From: Brachycybe producta
Taxonomy: Eukaryota > Arthropoda > Diplopoda > Playtdesmida > Andrognathidae
Direction of reading: 5' to 3'
Assembly: GCA_036925085.1 (NCBI GenBank)
Contig: JAUPFP010000045.1
Span: 806,001 to 870,000 of the forward strand
DNA length: 64,000 bases
Under the pieces are notes generated by a model. That model did not search any database and was not told the origin of the DNA. It saw only the letters and a list, made by a program, of their open reading frames with translations. This document shows, one piece after another, positions 21,501 through 31,409 of the stretch. The translations under genes and the position numbers were made by a program. Every line of letters begins with the position of its first letter. Position 1 is the first letter of the stretch.

Positions 21501-23224
21501 AATGGTTACGGAACTGTGCAGATTCCAAGCGTTTTGTTGGTAAAGAATTTCCTTTTAGAATGCAAAGTATCAAATTAGAATCCTGTGTTTCGTTTCAGAT
21601 GCATCGCCGTTCCTTATTAAAGACAAAGCGTCCGAGAACCAGTTAGGTTATTCTCTTTCAAAGTCGCTGAATCAAGCATCGAAGAAGAAACTCTTGGAAG
21701 GATACGGCGTTCACGTGACGAAATCTGTAAAACCCGATCCCGAACAAATGCAACGTAGATACTTTTTATTCTTCTGTCTTATTGTAGCGAGGGTTGCATT
21801 CATATAATAGTATATATTCTTAAAATTAAATTAAATAATATATGTTATTAAGTATGTGGATGAAATTGTATGATTTTTTAAATGAAAATCAAATATCAGG
21901 TTTTATATTTATTGATTTAGATGAAAATTTTGAAATTAAAGGATTAATAATTTATTTCATTTCGGTTTCTCTCAGAATCAAAATTGAGAGAAACTTGAAA
22001 GTGTTTTAGAAACTAGAAAGGTTAAGACTTAATTAGAGGATTTTTTTTATAAACAATCTTAATTGTAATTATTATTTTAAAATAAATTATTTTAAAAATT
22101 CAGCCAATGCCTTATTTTTTTTTTAAATAATTGACAAAAATGAAATTCACAATTTTTTTGCAACCCTCATTTTATAAATTAGATTTATATTGTAGGCCTA
22201 ATGTTTTTTTTTGTGTATTTTAGCCATTGTTGAATGTGCTGGAGGACAAGTAAGTATTTTCAGTTTATTGTGTTTTATTTCTTCAAAAACCATAATTATG
22301 TATTTGTTTTTTCATAAGTTTCTTTCAAAGATGCCCAAAAAAGCTTCAGATGGCAACATGCTTAAAAACATAGTCATATCATGTGTAGAGGATGGAAAAC
22401 TCTGTTTGTCTGCAAAGAAAACCGACATTCCAATCGTGGGAGCGGAGTTTATATTAACTGGTATCTTAAGACAAGAAGTCGACATCAAATCATATCCTTT
22501 TTTTTGAGAAGCTTAAGATGTTTTGTAGATGGCTAATTTATAAACTTGTGGTTATTTTGCACTTCAGAAGAGCAACACGAAATATTAATACGGTAGCTGA
22601 ATCATTTAAAAGTATTTTTTCATGTTGATATCTTTTTCAAAATAAACTTTTTGTAAAAAAATATCAACATAAAAATAATGGGTTACTCTTCTAGTTTTCA
22701 AAACACAGTCAAGTTTATCTTAATTTTATTTCTGAAAGACAGAATAACCAGACTTCCAGGGTCTTTTATGCTGTAATAGATTTTGTTTTTCCCTTAATCG
22801 TTTCGTCTTTACTAATTTGTTGTGTGACGGTGAAACCAGTTCTCAGGAAATCAATAAAAGAGGAACCCCGAGAAAAAACAAAGTGACCGAAACGAAAGCA
22901 AGTCCGGCAAAATCGATTAGTTCTCTGAAAGTAAATGGTGTCGGCCGCAAAAAGTTTATTGAATCAGGTCATTGAAGCCTTTAAAAACGACAGAAAAACT
23001 TGTAATTGTAATTTATTTCGTGTTTTTTTTTTTCAGATGATGATTTCGTTAATGATGATGACGATGACGACGAGGTTGTCATAAACAAGAAATCAAAGAA
23101 AGAGACGAAATCTACAAATGGAGGTGGTCAGACATTGAGCAGAGGGAGATCGAAGGCAGTCGAGGAGACTCCTTCGAAGCGAACCGTCACTCGAAGTACT
23201 TTGAGTCGAAGAAAAGGGAAATAA
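12547..23224 (+). CDS. MDC1: MDC1-like mediator of DNA damage checkpoint (FHA + repeats + tandem BRCT), 26 exons
   Basis: Exons: 12547-12654, 12900-12963, 13558-13613, 14187-14279, 14341-14439, 14520-14790, 14901-14972, 15038-15091, 15161-15202, 15819-15974, 16052-16108, 16648-16803, 16882-16938, 17333-17373, 17458-17575, 17634-17987, 18046-18137, 18835-19000, 19060-20882, 21202-21360, 21440-21539, 21599-21754, 22224-22249, 22319-22477, 22847-22967, 23037-23224. They join in one frame to 1,595 residues. Order: T7-Q8 near the N-terminus (compare the ATM site T4 of human MDC1), FHA 37-140, SDTDIDVE 250-257, TQ modules 287-442, basic segments, five 63-residue repeats 940-1254, BRCT pair about 1309-1493. 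In the family, MDC1 binds gamma-H2AX through its BRCTs and recruits NBS1 and RNF8 through phosphorylated SDT and TQ sites; nuclear. The final junctions are uncertain: see the finding on the C-terminus. A 5' UTR exon upstream is likely, since acceptors (ttcag 12493, tag 12523) precede the ATG. Start supported by the TQ motif. Confidence 0.88.
13672..13836. repeat. Short MITE family A derivative in an intron of the MDC1-like gene
   Basis: Arms 'gcttgaaagcgttttttttt'-type left and 'aaaacgctttcaagttttt' right, with 'catgttcatatctttaaaaa' and 'gatatcaacagg' inside. It abuts the next foldback element. Confidence 0.6.
13834..14058. mobile_element. Foldback element, 'acagacgagcgacttttagt' ends
   Basis: The ends gggcgttcacagacgagcga and 'actaaaagtggctcctctgt' plus 'gaacg' pair; inside are several 'aaaagtgg' / 'ccactttt' words. 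Same family as 7197. It lies entirely in the intron before FHA exon 4 of the MDC1-like gene. Confidence 0.65.
14901..15202 (+). other. SDTD-type acidic motif exons 7-9 of the MDC1-like gene
   Basis: Exon 7 and the first codons of exon 8 encode DSDSDTDIDVEKS (247-259). SDTDxxxE is the CK2-phosphorylated motif that vertebrate MDC1 repeats several times to bind the FHA/BRCT of NBS1. Exon 9 encodes DDVDSNSDF, a possible decayed version. The three small exons are symmetrical (phase 1-1), so any can be added or skipped without breaking frame. Confidence 0.65.
15288..15665. repeat. MITE family A copy in the MDC1-like gene, left border of the exon duplication
   Basis: Complete: 'gagaaactagaaagtgtttt' near 15357 pairs with 'aaaccttttcaagtttttct' near 15572; 'ttgatatctttcaaaataaa' is central. 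It directly precedes exon 10. Confidence 0.75.
15670..16945 (+). repeat. Tandem duplication of two MDC1 exons (period about 830 bp)
   Basis: Exons 10+11 (15819-15974, 16052-16108) and 12+13 (16648-16803, 16882-16938) have identical lengths and phases and are 829-830 bases apart. The introns between and around them are also near-identical ('gtgtttatagactggtcaaa'). The encoded modules differ at 9 of 52 residues in the first exon and 1 of 19 in the second. Each module carries YP(T/S)DSEY and ETQPYI. A family A hairpin precedes each unit. Confidence 0.88.
16140..16465. repeat. MITE family A copy between the duplicated exon pairs
   Basis: Left arm 'gagaaacttgaatgtctttt' and right 'gaactaccattctagattct'. 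It is more similar to the copy at 16979 than to 15288 in its left arm (both have 'gcaaaatggagagaaacttg'). Confidence 0.75.
16979..17285. repeat. MITE family A copy after the duplicated exons
   Basis: It begins 'aaggtggttttcaagtgtaa', as does the copy at 16140. It is followed by exon 14, whose product EEIMNMETQVYPVQ looks like a reduced third TQ unit. Confidence 0.75.
18165..18600. repeat. MITE family A copies in the intron before exon 18
   Basis: A partial left arm (about 18190-18310) is followed by a full hairpin (about 18280-18600) with 'gctacccttctagtttctaa' in its right arm. Confidence 0.65.
19822..20766 (+). repeat. Five tandem 189-bp coding repeats (63 aa each) in MDC1-like exon 19
   Basis: The word 'caccatcaaaaaggggacga' or its variant recurs at 19822, 20011, 20200, 20389 and 20578, exactly 189 bases apart. 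Each unit encodes TPSKRGRKKAEPKEE (AT-hook-like basic core), then KVKVIKGSKKQK, then an acidic SLRDVSDDEEGNVSKEESEV. Units 2-4 are almost identical; units 1 and 5 diverge more at the edges, the usual sign of unequal exchange. They occupy the position of the PST repeats of vertebrate MDC1, but the unit is unrelated in sequence as far as I can see. Confidence 0.95.
20890..21160. repeat. MITE family A copy in the intron after the repeat exon
   Basis: Arms 'ttagaaactagaaaagtagc' (about 20955) and 'gctatgctttctagtttctt' (about 21063). It begins a few bases after the splice donor. Confidence 0.65.
21202..22507 (+). other. Tandem BRCT domain exons 20-24
   Basis: BRCT1 opens KVMFTGF with T1314-G1315; R1349 and K1352 (VRRTCKLL) align with R1933 and K1936 of human MDC1, which hold the gamma-H2AX phosphoserine and free C-terminus. 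GLPVVSVEWL is the signature Trp helix. BRCT2 runs from LLEGYGVHVT through VECAGGQ and FILTGILRQE. Exon 24 can read on to TGA at 22505-22507. Confidence 0.9.
21956..22045. repeat. Half copy of MITE family A
   Basis: Only the left arm remains: 'ttgagagaaacttgaaagtg' followed by 'ttttagaaactagaaaggtt'. Confidence 0.55.
22515..22780. repeat. MITE family A copy between exons 24 and 25
   Basis: The inner pair 'gttgatatctttttcaaaat' / 'aaaaatatcaacataaaaat' and the right arm 'gttactcttctagttttcaa' are clear. It fills most of the gap between the BRCT2 exon and the last two exons. Confidence 0.65.
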
Positions 23225-24519
23225 AGCAATTTAAAAAAGAAACAACATGGTTTGCGAAGTATTCCGCTGTAGATAATTAAGTGCACTTATTTGTAAATAA
23301 TTGTTGGCATATTTTCGAGTGAAAAAATTATCGTTTTAATTATGACAACCAGAAAAGAACCTGTGTTAGAGATTATAGTTCTAATCTGAAGAATATTTCT
23401 AGATGCCCAGAGTCTCCAAGATTTTATTTTAACTAAATAAACGAAACTTAACAAGAAGCTTGTGACGTCAAAGAGCCTAAATTAATGTGAACACATTAAT
23501 TTAGCATTGCGTTATTTAGTCTGATAGAAAAGATATAATGGCAAACGTTTTCAATAGTTTAAAATAAGAGTTCTTCAGTTTGTTTATTGTCCCTTTTTAA
23601 TCGAACAAAATGACACAAGCCCAGTTTTTTGTCAACCCGTCTGACGTCATAAGCTTCATTTTACGGTCAGGCAAAAATCGTTTCTATGTTTTTTTTTTTG
23701 CATTTTATATTTTAACTCCCCTTTTCACAACCACGTGTTCGTGAAACCCGATATGTTTACGCATCAGCGGAGGAATACATGATTCTACCGTTGTATATTT
23801 TTTTTTCCGCTCAAATTTGTCTTTTATTATGGTTTCAGTTTCAATAGTTTATTTAGTTATTGGTATCTTTATATTTTTTTTTCAACAATAAAAGCAGAAA
23901 TTTTGTATTTTCTTTTGCGTAGTTTTTGTATGGATTATGTTTTGTAAGTGTGGGGAGGCAAACTGCTAGTGTATGAATACATTTATAAGTTGCGTCACCT
24001 TTCAAGGTGTGAATTGGTTAATGGATCAACGCGAACAGGTTGGTGTTTGAGCGCTATTTCACGCCATAAATTACTGTTTTTATTGTATTTAATTGTATAG
24101 TACAAGAGAAATAATTAAAATATATACATTGTATGCTGTTACGGCAGTTGCAATAAGTGAATATTTGCGCATTTTCGTTTTGTGTGTGAGTAAATCGGCT
24201 AATACCATTTTTTTTTTTTTTTGCTTTTCTGGTTCAAGGGGTCGTTCGTGAATTTATCATAATTATAATTTTAAACATTAAATATTTATCAGTGTATCAA
24301 ATATCGTATTGCATTTTGACCCTTTTTGACGCAATGTGTTAGAAAGGAACGTATTTTAGCTTTTTATTCCTTTCGTTTTTTTCTTCTGCAGTATGTTATT
24401 TCGTTTCGTTTCGATATCGGGTTTTAGATTAAACTGATTTTGTCATTGGCGCCATTATCACTTGTGGTATGTGGTGCCATCTGATGTTTTAATTGTAAAA
24501 CAGCTCTTAATTGTGATAG
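23225..24519 (+). other. 3' UTR and intergenic DNA after the MDC1-like gene
   Basis: Candidate polyadenylation signal AATAAA at 23436-23441 (another overlaps the stop codon at 23220-23225). A short palindrome aattaatgtgaacacattaa lies near 23482. Otherwise nothing is recognised; the rest is AT-rich. Confidence 0.45.
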
Positions 24520-24760
24520 TGATGGTGACGTGACGTTAAATTGATGAAGTCTTTTTTGTGTCGTAATATGGCGTTTTACATGTGAAATTTGTATGACATA
24601 AAGACGCCATATTGGTTCACTTGTTATTAATCTCATTAGAATTTAAATTAGGCGCTGCAACTTCTTAACGTGACTACTGCGATAACGTGATGTCATCACG
24701 CGCACGTGTTTTTCATACACGTGTTATTTTGGCGGGTTTTTTCATCTTTTCTGTTTATCT
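24520..24760. promoter_or_regulatory. Promoter-like cluster of CRE, E-box and E2F-type words
   Basis: tgacgtgacgtt (24526), gatgtcatcacg (about 24689), CACGTG at 24703-24708 and 24718-24723, and ttttggcggg (24727-24736) lie within 210 bases in an otherwise AT-rich region. They are 1.1 kb upstream of the first coding exon of the next gene, which is preceded by a splice acceptor, so a non-coding first exon could start here. The motifs are seen; the role is inferred. Confidence 0.35.
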
Positions 24761-25141
24761 TACGTCTAGTTTTTTTTTTCAATGATAGATTGATGTTTTT
24801 GACGTTGAAGTGAGAGCAGTCCATCTATTTTAATGACACCTTCGTTGTTTCTTTTTAGGGTTGGGTGGGGGAATTAGGTCTGAAGACATGAGCTTTTCAT
24901 TTTGACGGTGCGTAACTTAGAAAAAAAAGTGGGGAAGGATGACATTTGAATAATGATTGTGCTGAATGAACAAATTGTTTATCGCTGAAGCACGAAACAC
25001 TTTTTACATGTTTAACATTATGACAACAAGAAGAACAAATCCTTTTTTTTTATATATATTTCTCTATTCTAAAATGCTGCTTAAAATAAAGCTAATCTAG
25101 TTAACAAAATGATTTGAAGCTAGTCTTTGAAGAACTTTTAG

Positions 25142-25328
25142 GGGGACCCTTGGCACGCAGACGACTTTTGGTAATCGATTTCAACTGCAAAATGTTGTCG
25201 CAGGTGGCTGAGCTGTGGTTGCATTTGTATTGCGATGAAAAGAAGCCGTACTTTGGTACACAAGTGACAACTTGATTTCATTTTTCAATTGAAATTGACC
25301 ACCAAAAGTGGTCTATTTGCCAAGGGCC
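25142..25328. mobile_element. Foldback element, 'cgacttttggt' type
   Basis: Left end 'gggacccttggcacgcagac', right end 'gtggtctatttgccaagggc'. Interior 'tttcaactgcaaaatgttgt' resembles the 25329 and 54672 elements. Confidence 0.6.
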
Positions 25329-25515
25329 TTATAGCCTTTGCACACGAACTACTTTTTAGTTATCGAGTTTGACTGCATAATGAAGTCGGCGTGTGGTTCG
25401 TGTGCAGAGTTTCGCTGCCTTTCTGTAACAGTACTTTGCAACCACAACGCAGCCACCGGCGACAACATTTTGTAGTCGAACTCGACCACTAAAAAGTGAT
25501 CCGTTACCAAGGATC
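25329..25515. mobile_element. Second foldback element of the same type, head to tail
   Basis: Left end 'gcctttgcacacgaactact', right end 'accactaaaaagtgatccgt'. It starts where the previous element stops, so the two form a dimer-like arrangement. Confidence 0.55.
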
Positions 25516-25520
25516 TTATA

Positions 25521-25790
25521 TTTTGCTTGTAAACGCCTCTTTTGAGATGCAAAATGAAGAAAACTTGAATGTATTTTAGAAACTAGAAAGGTATACTCGT
25601 ATTTTCATGTTCATATATTTCAAAATAAGCGTTTTGACTCTTGAGTTGGAGGTTTTTTTTTAAGAATTTCTGTCCATAAAAAGTTCATTTTGAAAGATAC
25701 CAACATTAAACTTTGCTGAAGTGATTGAACTACCCTTCTAGTTTCTAAAACACTTTAAAGTTTCTCATTATTTTGCGCCTCATTCAATTT
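25521..25790. repeat. MITE family A copy
   Basis: Arms 'gaatgtattttagaaactag' and 'actacccttctagtttctaa' are well conserved. It ends about 50 bases before the splice acceptor at 25842. Confidence 0.7.
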
Positions 25791-25936
25791 TGATAATATT
25801 TAATTAAATTTCTATCTTCGTATTCTTTGATTATAATTGCAGGTGATTCAGTTTGGACTGTGGTCAGTTGTGGAAGATGTGCCGTCGTCGTTCTTGGTGG
25901 ACCACTTCCGGTTTATCAGCAACAGTTAACGGCGTT

Positions 25937-26035
25937 ATGAAGAAAGTGATCGTAGGAGGAGGAGGAGCAGCAGCACCACCCTGTAGCGGAAGACACACAG
26001 ATGCCGTTAGAGTGACGCCTCTTGTGCCTTATGCT
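25937..26035 (+). CDS. First coding exon (33 codons) of an unrecognised gene
   Basis: An acceptor (ttgcag ending 25842, or ttcag ending 25851) opens an exon that reaches the donor GTACGT at 26036. From ATG 25937 it encodes MKKVIVGGGGAAAPPCSGRH and ends VRVTPLVPYA in phase 0. The frame is also open upstream to 25852, so an internal exon is possible instead of a start exon. Joined to the exon at 42037 it gives PLVPYA-SEEDEEEDEDG. A hydrophobic LVPY followed by a Ser/acidic run also occurs in nuclear proteins such as USP42, but this is too short to assign a family. Confidence 0.4.
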
Positions 26036-26129
26036 GTACGTATTTTAACTTATGACACTTGAACGTTTTGTGTGATATGAATTCCACAGATTGGATTGAT
26101 TAGTTTTTGTGAAATTTGAGCTGTTGAGT

Positions 26130-26570
26130 TTTGATTAGGGCTGGGATATTCGAATCCTCAAATCCCACGAATCTTGGAAAGGATTCGAGATTCGAAAACT
26201 CGAATCTTCGCGCGTTTTTCGAATCTTTCGAATCCTAACCTTAAAAAAAAACTGTTAAAACTTTGGTAAAATTAGTTTTAACTCCAATGACGTCCAATAG
26301 AAGCGTTCACTAACAAAAAAAAACCGGTGATTGTTGTAATTTCGGTGGTCGGACCCGGATGGTACACCTTGTGGGGGCGACCCTGAGTGAAGCCACACTT
26401 GTTTTTTTATTATTAATAATTTAATATTTAATATTATTTCATTGATTTGTATCTTCTTAATGAATAATATAGGTTGTTATAATTATGAAGGATTCGAGGG
26501 ATTCGACGAAAACCGTTTAGGATTCGGATTCAAGAAAATTTAAGATTCGTCACCCCACCTCTTAGTTTTT
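26130..26570. repeat. Foldback-like repeat rich in 'gattcga' words
   Basis: The left part 'gggctgggatattcgaatcc' and right part 'gattcgtcacccc' are roughly inverted; 'ggattcgag' and 'cgaatcc' words recur. A fragment 'cttgaaaaatattcgagatt' at about 59425 is related. Confidence 0.45.
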
Positions 26571-27781
26571 ATCGTGTTAAAAAATATTTTCCAAATGTAT
26601 GGTTTGGTGTTTTATTAAAATTAGGAATTATTGGAAACACGAACAAACTTCTGACTCCGAGAAAGATTTCAAGTGGTCCGAATTCAAAAAGGAAACTTTT
26701 GACACTTGAGTTCTACCTTTTGCACCCGTTGAGGAGGGCTCAAGTTGAATTTCAATGGTTACATTTTTTTTTTCTTCGTGAAATTTCAATATCTCTATAT
26801 TGTCAAAAGTTTAAAAATTAGTTTTGAGCGTTTGGTAAAACTAAACGTAAACCTAATTTAGTTAAAAACAAATTATTAGCATATTCTAGCATTTACTGTA
26901 AAAAAAATGTTTGAAATGCTAGACAAGAATTCTAATACAATCACTAATAGGTGGCGCTGACAGCATCAAAGAAAAAAATGCGTTACTCAAGATAAATATA
27001 GTGTTGCCAATAGATGGCGCAAACTGTACTTAGTGCTGTACTATATATGATTACAGGGTGTACGATATTCATCCCCCTTTCATCCAATATTGAAACAAAA
27101 CTACTTTTGTAAATTAATGAATTACAATTACTAATTACATCAGTAAATACAAAATTAATTATGATTACTTATTTTTTTTTCAAAGTAATCAAATTTCTTT
27201 TCAATTATTATTTCAAATGCAATGAATTTTCGAAGTTGCATTCTCACATAGAAAATTACAAAAGGGTTCCGTGGTGGGGGCCGAAAGTGTTTTTTTTAAA
27301 GAGATACAACCGGAAGTGAAATTCTGCAACTTTATGCGGATTTCTTAGGATTTGTACATCTTATGTATTTTTTTTTTGTATTTTTTTCAGATTAAAAACT
27401 GATCATTGTTGTATATATGGCATCTCGGCTGGAAGAATGGCCCAACTAAAAAAAAAAACACTTTTTTTGGGGAAAATGAGTTTAAAGTTAAGAGAAGATC
27501 CATGGCTGAACTTTGCTGAGCTTTTCAAGTGCAAAAAAAAAACCGTTTTAACTATTCACAATATCCGTTTATTTAGCTCACCTACAATAGATTGAGATAG
27601 AAAAAAATGCAACTTTAAACTCATTTTCTCTCCATTAAAAGCATTTTGTTGAGTTGTGACACTCTCCCAGCCGAGGTACGATTTGGCACTCATTTGGTAT
27701 CATAGTGTACCTTGAAAGGTGGTTTGGAACTGTCATTATGGCATTCTGTGCATTTTACCCCAAACTCTGGCTTACCATATA

Positions 27782-28057
27782 CAGGGGCGGATTTACCAAT
27801 AGGCAGAGTAGGCAGCTGCCTAGGGCGGCAAATTGTAAAATTTTTTTTTTGGAAATTCCTAAAACAATAAACTGCCTAATATAACTTGGTTGGCAAGAGT
27901 AATTGATGTAACAAGAGCCAGAATGACCACTTCCGACAAAACAGTTGACATTACCATTGTTAAAAGCATACAAAAGTAACTTTATTACTCTAAGAAAGTA
28001 TAGGCCATGTGTTTTCAGTTGCTGCCTAGGGGCGGCAAAATGGTAAATCCGCCACTG
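27782..28057. mobile_element. Non-autonomous hAT element, 8-bp target duplication
   Basis: Terminal inverted repeats CAGGGGCGGATTTACCA and tggtaaatccgccactg, subterminal 'gcagctgcctagggcggcaa' on both sides, and perfect flanking 8-mers accatata (27774-27781 and 28058-28065). CAGGGGCGG ends with 8-bp duplications are typical of hAT. 276 bp, no transposase. Confidence 0.9.
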
Positions 28058-28363
28058 ACCATATATTTGAATTTTTTTTTTGGTCTACGTGTTGAGTTTT
28101 ATCACAAATTTTGACTTTTATTGATAATTTTTTTTTTTTTGCAAGTTGCTGCTGCAACCATGGAGATATGTTTTTTTTTTGTTTAGTGATGACGTACAAC
28201 AATCGAGAACCGGGGATTGCCTTATATTTATTAAAGAGGCAGGGTCTCCTGTATAGAGAGAGACCCCTTAGTACTCAAAATTCGACATCTAATTGGTAAC
28301 ACGTTCGAAATATGAAACTTGACGATAGATCTTTACAAAAAAAAATGGAGAGGGGTTGGTTAT

Positions 28364-28392
28364 GGAGGAAGAAGAAGAAGAAGAAGAAGAGA
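28364..28392. repeat. (GAA)n microsatellite
   Basis: About nine GAA/AAG units. A similar tract is at 39352-39376. Confidence 0.9.
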
Positions 28393-28857
28393 AAAGATCT
28401 ATGATGGGTTTGTTTCTGCTTATTTTAAGGGGATTGAATAGATTGGAAATCGGAAAAGAGAAAAAAAGGGATAATACAAACAGACCAAAAAAAATGAATG
28501 CAACATATGGAGTTTATGAATAGGGTTATTTTTTTAAAAAAAAAATAATATGAGAGCAAAAGAAGAAAAAATATAACAGTGCTGTTACTCTGTTGCCCTA
28601 AATATGAGGATGTCTATGAAGTGCCCTCGGAAGTGCGGAAATGGTTTGGATTCCTTGAACTTGCGGAACAAAATACAAAACTTTTGTGCTAAAATCAACT
28701 TATTCAACATTCGTAATTTCTAATAGACTTAATAAAAAAAGGAGTTTTCTTGTTACAAAAAACTGTTGAAAAAACTGTTGAACATGAACAAAAATCGGAT
28801 AACACGAAATATATTTGCTGTCCAGTCTTTTAGAATAAGCATAAAAAACAAAATTAT

Positions 28858-28990
28858 TTTAAGATGGTTTATGAACAGCTGGTTTTCGACCAGAAGAGCG
28901 AAATTTTTTTTAAAAGAACTAGAGAAGGTCTTTTTCATAATGGACGGGTAATTTCATGTTGAAATCTTTCAAAATAAACGTTTTTACTAT
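28858..28990. repeat. Partial MITE family A copy
   Basis: Left-arm words 'tttatgaacagctggttttc', 'aaaagaactagagaaggtct' and 'gttgaaatctttcaaaataa' are present; the right arm is missing. Confidence 0.5.
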
Positions 28991-29125
28991 CGTTTATGAA
29001 CCAAAAATTCACAAAACTCCCTCATTCAATGTTAATTCCATCCCTAATTTTTTAAAATTTTGATCACACCTCAGTTCAAAATACTTAAATAATTATCATA
29101 TGCAAATTCACTATACTTTCATATC

Positions 29126-29684
29126 ATTTAAATAATAAATGTGTTCTACAGAGCCCTGTGAAGGTCAAACAAACAATATGTCGAATTCAATTTATTCAGT
29201 TAATTAATTTGAAAATATTTAGTTAATACTTAAATATAAATATATAAACTATTGACATTAAAATATTGATTTAGTATTTCAATTTAAAATATTAATAATA
29301 AAGTCAATTTTTATTTGGTGTTCATGTCCATAACTGGATTCCGTATAATTCACCTAAACACATTTAATTGGAATTCATTTAACTCATGTGTGTACAAGGT
29401 ATAAGTTGAAGCTAAATGCATTCGAGTTAAATGTGTTTAACTGAATTATACGGAGTTCAGTTAAGGACATGAACAAGATAAAATTAACGTTACTCGTACT
29501 TAATATCTGAACAAATTTCAATATTAAATCAATATTTAGTGAAATTAATCCATTATATTGAAATACAAATTTTATATTTTTAAATATGTAATAACTCAAT
29601 TATATAGGGATATAGAGATTAAATTTCGACACTTGTTTGTTGATTCTTAAAAGGGCTCTGTAGAACATGTTTTAATATTTAAAT
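29126..29684. mobile_element. Foldback element, 'gttctacagagccct' ends
   Basis: Left 'tgttctacagagccctgtga' pairs with right 'agggctctgtagaacatgt', and flanking atttaaat words extend the pairing. A strong inner hairpin lies at 29326-29472 (tggattccgtataattcacc / complement). A truncated relative is at 59930. Confidence 0.7.
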
Positions 29685-30517
29685 GCAACTTTTTTTTAGA
29701 TATAGATAAGAATATGAAGGCAATGCAGACAAATATGATTGCAATTTACAAATTGATCAAGTAAAAATCAGAAGAAAAAAAAATTATTGTTTGATTATGT
29801 TCACTTTTTATAATATTTGTTTCTTATATAGAATAATAATAATATCATCATCCCGGTTTGAGACCCATAAACAATATTTACGAAAAACATATAAGTACGT
29901 CATTGACGGTCAATTGGACGTCATCAGTGACGTTCTTCCTAAGAATGTATATGTACTTTTCTATGAAATTATGAATCTTGTTTCATTCAACAACAAAAAA
30001 TGGTTATCTTTTGGGATTCATTTATAATATCTTGTTGTGTGTCTCTGAATCATTTTTTTTTATGTATTTAAGAGGTATTATAGTAAAACCTGAATAAAAC
30101 GGAAACCTGGTTAAATGGAAAAAACTGTGAATGTACCTCTATAAAATGGAAAACTGATTGAACGAAATAGAAAATGCCTTGGGGCACAGGATTCCGTTTT
30201 ATCCAGGTTTTTACTGTATAATGATATAAAACTCCCGCACTGAAATATTAGATGATGAAAAAAAATTTCTTCTTACAAGTTCTGTAGAATAAAAAAGAAA
30301 TACAAACTGAATAATTGTATCCACAGATGAACAAAAAAACAAAATTGTATTACTAAGGAGGAAGAACTCAACAACATGGAATAAAAAAACTTAATAATAA
30401 TAATTTCTGGAGGGCATTGGTGGGGCGCCCCCCCTCTTAAAAAAGGAGGAAGTGCGAGTAGTGATGTCCCTGGTGTGATTGATGTATGTCATCAATCTAA
30501 TATAACATCGATAGCCA

Positions 30518-31084
30518 AAGCATGGTTTACACGGTACTACTTTGACGCTAGTCGCTGGCTTCTTTTGACGCCAACTTCTTTTTGACACAGAGCGAATTTC
30601 TGGCAGCTAAAGTCGCTATAATGTTAAACTTTTTAGACGGTGCTACTAAAAAAATCTGAAGTCGCCAGCATTTGGAAAGAATTGTGTGGGGGGGGGGAGC
30701 AGCCAGGTCTTTGAGAAGCAAAAAATGAAGAGAAACTAGAAAGTGTTTTAGAAACTAGAAGATGCAATTTAGCACTACACCTGAATCCATATTCACGTCC
30801 AAAAACAGAAGAGAGTTCCAACATTGAAAACCTCTGTCCAAGAGTATTCATTAAAACGTTTTTGGAAATCTTGTTAAAACGAAGTTTGCTGACAGCTGGT
30901 CTTCTCGCATATGCGCAGTACCTCAAGTCAGCCAGCTAGATGCTCGAAGCAGTGATCACTTGACGCTGCGAAATGAAAATTTTAGACGCTAGCGAATAAT
31001 CGGTGCAAGGCGTTTTTACATGCTTGCGTCAAAAGAAAGCCAGGGACTACTAGCGTCAAAAGTAGCACCGTGTAAACCATGCTT
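30518..31084. mobile_element. Foldback element, 'gcatggtttacacgg' ends
   Basis: Ends aagcatggtttacacggtac and complement (about 31065-31084); inside, 'gacgctagtcgctggcttct' pairs with 'gaaagccagggactactagc'. A family A fragment (gagaaactagaaagtgtttt, about 30729) is nested. The ends resemble those at 52389. Confidence 0.75.
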
Positions 31085-31268
31085 AACAACACATAAGTAT
31101 TTTTAGAATAGCCACAATTACAATAGAACATTGTGGAGTATGTTATATAGGTGCACGGGCGCTGTGCACCGCCATAATGCGAGCGCGTTCTTTCGTTGTC
31201 CTCCCTCTATGAAGAAATCCTGGACCCGCCATTGCTGGAGGTGTGTGACCCATTAGTAGTTGCCCTAT

Positions 31269-31409
31269 ATGCAACCAGGTATCTCGGCAATCTGCAAAAC
31301 AACCAAACCTGCTAGTGAATCTGCAAAATTCAACACCTAAAATGTATTGACTTTCGCAGATTCACTAGCAGGTTTGGTAGTTTTGCAGATTGTCTAGGCA
31401 AGTTGCATA
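31269..31409. repeat. 140-bp palindrome
   Basis: Arms of about 60 bases: 'aaccaaacctgctagtgaat' with 'ctgcaaaa' on the left, and 'gattcactagcaggtttggt' on the right. It is followed by a (TA)n tract. Confidence 0.75.
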
